Source: Mytilus trossulus
Taxonomy: Eukaryota > Mollusca > Bivalvia > Mytilida > Mytilidae
NCBI RefSeq assembly: GCF_036588685.1
Contig: NC_086373.1
Location: 3,286,001-3,350,000, forward strand
Direction: 5' to 3'
DNA: 64,000 nucleotides
The notes below the pieces were generated by a model. The model was not told the DNA's origin, made no database searches, and was given only the letters and a program-made list of their open reading frames with translations. Made by a program: the position numbers and the translations under genes. Positions 58,390 through 64,000 of this stretch are shown here, one piece after another (within the stretch, counting starts at the first letter, position 1; each line of letters opens with the position of its first letter).

Positions 58390-58865
58390 TATTTAAGTAT
58401 TTAGTGGTATGAACGGACACATAAAAACATGCCTCTGGTTTGAGTTTATTGTAATTTCAGTAATATTTATGGCTGTATGTTTTGTTTTGATCTTTTTTAT
58501 TTTGGTGTAATTCGAAGAATTTCATGTTAAATAGCAAAGTTGTATAGAATAGCACAAGTATAAAGTATTGCACACTGATTGATATAACAGTCTACCTTGG
58601 AGAATATGGTGTATTGATGTTTTAGGCTTTGAAGAGGCTTTCAGTAAAATTGAGTTCTTCCCTGTCCCATGGTTGTGAGATTATTTAGCTATGTTTTACC
58701 CTTCTATTTAGTGATTGGTATCTGTTAAATTTGTTTGTGCCTTTTGAGGTTTGTTTTTGTTTTTTTTGGTGTACTGTTACAATTGAAATAAGTCAAGCAT
58801 TTAAATGCTTTGCTTGTAAACCTTGTTTGGTACTTTGATCAGACATTGTAATTAACACTGATATC
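58390..58865 (-). other. Distal 3' flank of gene C
   Basis: Aligns with the gene B 3' flank at 34665-35440 (TTTCAGTAATATTTATGG, GTAATTCGAAGAA, CTGATTGATATAACA), in the same relation to the gene. Shows that C was once contiguous with this block before the retroelement inserted. Confidence 0.6.
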
Positions 58866-58869
58866 TCAA

Positions 58870-59200
58870 TTTTTGATTTGATTTTGATTTTAAACATATT
58901 TTATTCATTAAGATATGAAAAGGATTGAGCAACAGGCACAGCCTATAAAAGCTCTTTCTATATTACATGTTCAAGGTATAACTCAATTATAACAACTGTA
59001 TTCAAAATAATGCAATATAGTGGAACATGCATGCTACTTATGAGCACACCCGAGAAAATAAATGTTTACAGTGTTACTTACTAAATGCAAAGTATATTTA
59101 AGTATATATAGGCAATTACTCATCATGTATTCAAGAACCTTGAAACATGCAAATATCCTTTATAAGTCATTAGAAATATATATATATATATATATATATA
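58870..59200 (-). mobile_element. Non-LTR retrotransposon 3' UTR
   Basis: TTTATTCATTAAGATATGAA, GAGCAACAGGCACAGCCTAT and further AT-rich tail continuous in sense with the coding fragment at 61500-61925. The SINE array splits them. Confidence 0.5.
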
Positions 59201-61364
59201 CAACTCGTCTAAACATCAACCCAACAATGTTAGATCTGTAAATTTGCTTTCGCAAATTTTTGGTTCTTCCCTCGCCGGGATTCGAACCCATGCTACTGTG
59301 ATATCGTGACACCAAATCGCCTGCACTGCAGCCGTCCCGCTAGACCACACGACCACCTGGGCTCTCAAAAAAAGAGCTTTCGGTGGCCATATGTTACCTT
59401 TCCACGTCAGTTTTAATCTAGCGGCGTACTACAGTACATGATATATAAGGCATGGAGATGTTATTGTTACAGATCAGCTAAATTATCTATAGTAAAGGAT
59501 CCTACAAATTAATGTAAGATACAGTCACAGAAAATAATTATATTCATAAATACGTCTGAGTCAGTGACAACCCTACAACAGATGTATCCATCGGATCGCC
59601 ATCTATGATGGTGATACATGGCTGTGTACATAATGTATATACAACTCGTCTAAACATCAACCCAACAATGTTAGATCTGTAAATTTGCTTTCGCAAATTT
59701 TTGGTTCTTCCCTCGCCGGGATTCGAACCCATGCTACTGTGATATCGTGACACCAAATCGCCTGCACTGCAGCCGTCCCGCTAGACCACACGACCACCTG
59801 GGCTCTCAAAAAAAGAGCTTTCGGTGGCCATATGTTACCTTTCCACGTCAGTTTTGATCTAGCGGCGTACTACAGTACATGATATATAAGGCATGGAGAT
59901 GTTATTGTTACAGATCAGCTAAATTATCTATAGTAAAGGATCCTACAAATTAATGTAAGATACAGTCACAGAAAATAATTATATTCATAAATACGTCTGA
60001 GTCAGTGACAACCCTACAACAGATGTATCCATCGGATCGCCATCTATGATGGTGATACATGGCTGTGTACATAATGTATATACAACTCGTCTAAACATCA
60101 ACCCAACAATGTTAGATCTGTAAATTTGCTTTCGCAAATTTTTGGTTCTTCCCTCGCCGGGATTCGAACCCATGCTACTGTGATATCGTGACACCAAATC
60201 GCCTGCACTGCAGCCGTCCCGCTAGACCACACGACCACCTGGGCTCTCAAAAAAAGAGCTTTCGGTGGCCATATGTTACCTTTCCACGTCAGTTTTAATC
60301 TAGCGGCGTACTACAGTACATGATATATAAGGCATGGAGATGTTATTGTTACAGATCAGCTAAATTATCTATAGTAAAGGATCCTACAAATTAATGTAAG
60401 ATACAGTCACAGAAAATAATTATATTCATAAATACGTCTGAGTCAGTGACAACCCTACAACAGATGTATCCATCGGATCGCCATCTATGATGGTGATACA
60501 TGGCTGTGTACATAATGTATATACAACTCGTCTAAACATCAACCCAACAATGTTAGATCTGTAAATTTGCTTTCGCAAATTTTTGGTTCTTCCCTCGCCG
60601 GGATTCGAACCCATGCTACTGTGATATCGTGACACCAAATCGCCTGCACTGCAGCCGTCCCGCTAGACCACACGACCACCTGGGCTCTCAAAAAAAGAGC
60701 TTTCGGTGGCCATATGTTACCTTTCCACGTCAGTTTTAATCTAGCGGCGTACTACAGTACATGATATATAAGGCATGGAGATGTTATTGTTACAGATCAG
60801 CTAAATTATCTATAGTAAAGGATCCTACAAATTAATGTAAGATACAGTCACAGAAAATAATTATATTCATAAATACGTCTGAGTCAGTGACAACCCTACA
60901 ACAGATGTATCCATCGGATCGCCATCTATGATGGTGATACATGGCTGTGTACATAATGTATATACAACTCGTCTAAACATCAACCCAACAATGTTAGATC
61001 TGTAAATTTGCTTTCGCAAATTTTTGGTTCTTCCCTCGCCGGGATTCGAACCCATGCTACTGTGATATCGTGACACCAAATCGCCTGCACTGCAGCCGTC
61101 CCGCTAGACCACACGACCACCTGGGCTCTCAAAAAAAGAGCTTTCGGTGGCCATATGTTACCTTTCCACGTCAGTTTTAATCTAGCGGCGTACTACAGTA
61201 CATGATATATAAGGCATGGAGATGTTATTGTTACAGATCAGCTAAATTATCTATAGTAAAGGATCCTACAAATTAATGTAAGATACAGTCACAGAAAATA
61301 ATTATATTCATAAATACGTCTGAGTCAGTGACAACCCTACAACAGATGTATCCATCGGATCGCC
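59201..61364 (-). repeat. 441-bp tandem array with five tRNA-derived SINE copies
   Basis: Units start at 59201, about 59642, 60083, 60524 and 60965 and are almost identical, so the expansion is recent. On the minus strand each unit has GTGGTCTAGCGGGACGG (A box) and GGGTTCGAATCCCGG (B box, complement 59275-59288 in unit 1) about 50 bp apart, then GAAGAACCAAAAATTTGCG and TTGTTGGGTTGATGTTTAG. The rest of the unit is unique sequence (CTTTCGGTGGCCATATG, ATCTAGCGGCGTACTACAG), so the SINE was amplified along with its flank. Both ends meet AT microsatellites (59179-59199, 61365-61391). Open frames starting MVSRYHSSMG in each unit are repeat artefacts. Confidence 0.85.
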
Positions 61365-61499
61365 ATATATATATATATATATATATATATGGCTTGAAAG
61401 AGACACTAAGCTTGATAAGTGGATAAAATGAATTAATGTTTAAGTGGAGAAGAAGAAAAATAAAAAATAAAACTAAATGAAACAAAAAATAGGTAAGTT

Positions 61500-61925
61500 T
61501 TAAACAAAACGATGAGTGTCACTGATATATTTATGAACAGATTTAAAAATAGCAATATTCATATCATATGAAAATAATCTGTTTCCAAAAAGTAATAATT
61601 CAATATTTATATCAACATTATCAGCAATGGAGTTAATGGAATCAAGAAGGATCTGTCTTACATCATTGTACTTAGGGCAAATAAAAAAGAAATGTTTGTT
61701 ATCCTCAACAGGGTGATTACAGTTTACACAAACAGTGTTCTCTGATAAGAACTGATTAAACAGATGAGATTTTAGGTTGCTAGCATTATTTCAGAGTTGA
61801 CAATGACTTATATTAAGTTTCCTTATTCCATAGTTAAAAGGTTTAAAGATATCATCAGTCTTATAAAACTTATCCAGTCCACTTCTAAATATACCCAAAC
61901 TTGGGGATTTTTGTAAACTCAAAGG
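61500..61925 (-). pseudogene. Non-LTR retrotransposon, C-terminal ORF2 fragment
   Basis: Minus strand from about 61921 down to TAA at 61502-61500. It holds SGLDKFYKTDD, one internal stop, then SHLFNQFLSENTVCVNCNHP, EDNKHFFFICPKYNDVRQIL and SVHKYISDTHRF. The C-x2-C...H...C knuckle with HFFF and CPKY is usual at the C-terminus of many non-LTR elements. 5'-truncated. Confidence 0.65.
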
Positions 61926-62489
61926 AAGTTGGGTAGGCAAAATAATCGTCTGTTTACTTTATCTCAGTATACAAATAAAGAGCCCACCATTTTTTTGGGT
62001 GCAAGCAAGGTATTTAATCACTTGATTTGTATGCTTTATTATTTCAACAGTTAGTATATCAAACAGTTTGTTTCCTCGTTTGATTGTTTCATATTTTGTC
62101 ATGTCACCGCAAATTAAAGTGAGTTTTGTTTATGATTGAAGGCGATACATTGACCTATGGTGTCGATTTCTTTAGCGTCATTTGTCCAAGAGTGGGTAGT
62201 AGTTTCATTGTCAATCATACCACCTATTTTCTTCTTTGTCCATTACTGGTTGACAATCCCGTCATATTTGGGATTCTGTGCATGAAAGGTGCAATGTATA
62301 CAAAGGTGTAAGTAAAAACAGATGCATTTATGAGAGAATATTTCGTATTCCTCCATATAACTTGCTATCAGTTACAACATCAATCGATTTAATTAGTTGT
62401 GATTCACACGCAAATTCATTTTCAAACGCATGTCTTTCCTTTTTCATCTGAACTTTTTGTACTTTATATAGCTCTAAAACCTTTTCATA

Positions 62490-62585
62490 GATATAGGAAG
62501 ATGTAGTTAGAGTGCCAATGAGACAACTCTCCATCCACATAACAATTTAAAAAGTAAACCATTATAGGTTAAAGTGCGGCCTGTT
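62490..62585 (+). mobile_element. Family M1 fragment
   Basis: ATATAGGAAGATGTAGTTAG, GCCAATGAGACAACTCTCC, truncated. Inserted in the gene C 3' flank. Absent from the equivalent place after gene B. Confidence 0.65.
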
Positions 62586-62589
62586 TTAT

Positions 62590-62690
62590 GTTTTGTTTTT
62601 GCTGATTGCTGAAGGTGATCTATACTTGATATTTTATATGTCATATGGTCTCTCGAAAAGAGTTGTCTCTAAGACAACGACAACCATACC
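62590..62690 (-). mobile_element. Decayed family M1 fragment
   Basis: GCTGATTGCTGAAGGTGATC, ATATGGTCTCTCGAAAAGAG. Counterpart of 36205-36290. Confidence 0.55.
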
Positions 62691-62794
62691 ACATAATCTT
62701 TTAAAAATATACAGATTTTGCATTACGAAGCCGTTTGTGTACAATCTAACCGGTTTTATTTTGTAAATATGATGAGCAGAAGATTAGGATTTTT

Positions 62795-63158
62795 AAGATT
62801 TATTTGTAAAAGGTTACAATTGAAGTTTGAACTAATTATTCGTTCTTTACGTGAGAGGTTTCTATAGCTAAGAAATCAGATCTAATCCACCATTTTCTAC
62901 ATCTTTGATTATATACTCGTTGAGTTCTGAGTTCTGTATTTTGTTATTTCACTTTTCCTGAGTATGATATAAATTGTCTATAACATTTAAGAATAAAGAA
63001 TATGTTCATTTTTCATTATAACACCTACGCCTTGATAGACACACTGACAAATACATTTTCAAATATATAATAAAGTAAGACTTTCAGAAGTGTAAATAAA
63101 ATCTTGATATAAAAAGTTGAGATAAGGAAAAAAAAACTGAATGCATGAAGCCGAATCT
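62795..63158 (-). other. Gene C 3' UTR and poly(A) signal
   Basis: AATAAA on the minus strand (TTTATT at 62799-62804). Aligns throughout with the gene B 3' UTR. Confidence 0.5.
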
Positions 63159-63295
63159 CTATTTTCCAAATGGCCAATAGCATCTTATGACTCTGTACCG
63201 ACAAATATAACATCTTTTCCGCCACCATCCCAGCCTTTTGCAACATCGACCAATGTAGTAATAGTAGAAACAGGCCCTTTTTTGGATGCCATGTT
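63159..63295 (-). CDS. Gene C last exon: BRICHOS-family peptide precursor (partial, mature region)
   Basis: Acceptor TTTAACTTGAAG before 63295 (weaker than in A and B), split Glu codon, HGIQKR, then 38 mature residues to TAG at 63161-63159. The Cys framework C-x8-CC-x9-C-x2-C-x6-C, GWW, CYIC and the end YWPFGK are intact, with ten Arg/Lys and no acidic residue. It is the most cationic of the three. Gly-Lys at the end suggests an amidated Phe. The intron upstream aligns with gene B intron to the window edge, so the other exons should lie to the right on the minus strand. Confidence 0.75.
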
Positions 63296-64000
63296 CTTCA
63301 AGTTAAAGAAAAATGGATAAAAATACATGTATACCACAAATTTTGTAGTCAATTCGAAGTCAGTCATAACGCAAAATGAAAAAATCTTTTAAGCTCTAAA
63401 TTTCAATCCATAGTAATTTTAACAATTGCCAAAATGTAGGTTTATTTTCCCTGTTTTTTTCAAAATATAATAAAGAGTTTGGATAACCGTACTTTTGTTC
63501 ACGCTACAAATTGTGCAAAATTGATACGTTTTGTAAAGATGAAATGTGAGATAGCGCTAATAGCATACTTTCAGATAATAAAAAGACAAAATGGGTTCAC
63601 CGTACATGATTTCCTGCTACGCCTATTAAAAAAGGTAAATTCAAAACACTTTCTATTAACAAATTACTTTATCTGAGTTATCTCCCCGTACTTGGCAAGG
63701 TTGAAAAAAATAAATCGAACATAAGTATGCTGGGGTGGTTTTTTTTTCTCAGAGATAACAGCCGTAAATATGATAAAACATAACATTTCTATCCTTAAAT
63801 AAAAATCTACACCATCTGGTATCTGCTTCGTCAAAATATTAAATGGAAGAAGACACCCGAGCCACCTTTAATGTAGAAAAGATAAGATACGGAAGTAAAT
63901 AAAGTTAAAAAGGGAAGGTCAGCTTTGTATTAATTGTAATATATGCTACATTGATCATTTTGAAAATTAGTTTTTTCTCCATCAGTTGTTTGTTATAAAA
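63296..64000 (-). other. Gene C last intron (to window edge)
   Basis: Aligns with 36900-37670 of gene B. No further exon lies inside the window. Confidence 0.6.

Noticed and set aside
59275..59347. Working tRNA gene on the minus strand
   Set aside because: A and B boxes are good, but stems do not pair as a tRNA and the sequence continues into a SINE body. Five tandem copies and a diverged one at 49815 fit a SINE.
59544..61079. Four identical open frames starting MVSRYHSSMG
   Set aside because: Antisense/sense reading of a tRNA-derived SINE within the 441-bp array.

Overview
The window is eukaryotic and AT-rich. It matches the genome of a marine mussel (Mytilus or a close relative). Most of the sequence is dispersed and tandem repeats of types I recognise from mussel genomes: the TGAGACAACTCTCCATCC family, the GATGAGTCTTATGTAGACG family, Penelope-like and DIRS-like retroelement remains, tRNA-derived SINEs and hairpin foldbacks. 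The species call is from memory of these repeats. No bacterial genes, operons, CRISPR or rRNA were seen.

The real genes belong to one small family whose exons are too short to show as long open frames. I assembled them by splice sites and by comparing copies. Gene A (+, coding exons 10515-28085) and gene B (-, coding exons 43540-36753) are complete. Gene C (-) shows only its last exon (63295-63159), and the rest lies beyond the right edge. Each protein is a secreted precursor: signal peptide, a pro-region with the residue pattern of a BRICHOS domain (conserved Asp plus two Cys), a dibasic Lys-Arg cleavage site, and a mature peptide of 33-40 residues. The mature peptide is very rich in Cys, Tyr, Trp and Arg/Lys and has no acidic residues. 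The C framework is C-x8-CC-x9-C-x2-C-x6-C. B and C end in Gly-Lys(-Lys), a likely amidation signal. The layout recalls the BRICHOS-derived antimicrobial peptides of polychaete worms (arenicin, alvinellacin), but with a longer six-cysteine peptide. This is the most interesting system in the window.

Layout, left to right. 0.9-5.4 kb: three tandem 1.49-kb units, each carrying a reversed copy of this family's promoter region. 6.6-9.2 kb: 5' flank and promoter of gene A. 10.5-28.1 kb: gene A, with intron 1 swollen by a 14.1-kb element (11909-26026) that has perfect 27-bp inverted ends, palindromic subterminal repeats and several nested insertions. 28.1-36.4 kb: repeats between the two convergent genes. 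36.4-45.2 kb: gene B. 45.8-50.3 kb: a Penelope-like remnant split by a decayed DIRS-like element. 50.5-56.7 kb: a second copy of the gene A 5' flank with promoter but no exons (orphan copy D), broken by Penelope-like fragments. 58.4-63.9 kb: the 3' part of gene C, invaded by a non-LTR retrotransposon tail that holds a 441-bp, five-copy SINE array.

The family members alternate in orientation (left promoters -, A +, B -, D +, C -). That suggests growth of the cluster by inverted segmental duplication, followed by decay of some copies and heavy transposon invasion of introns and flanks.
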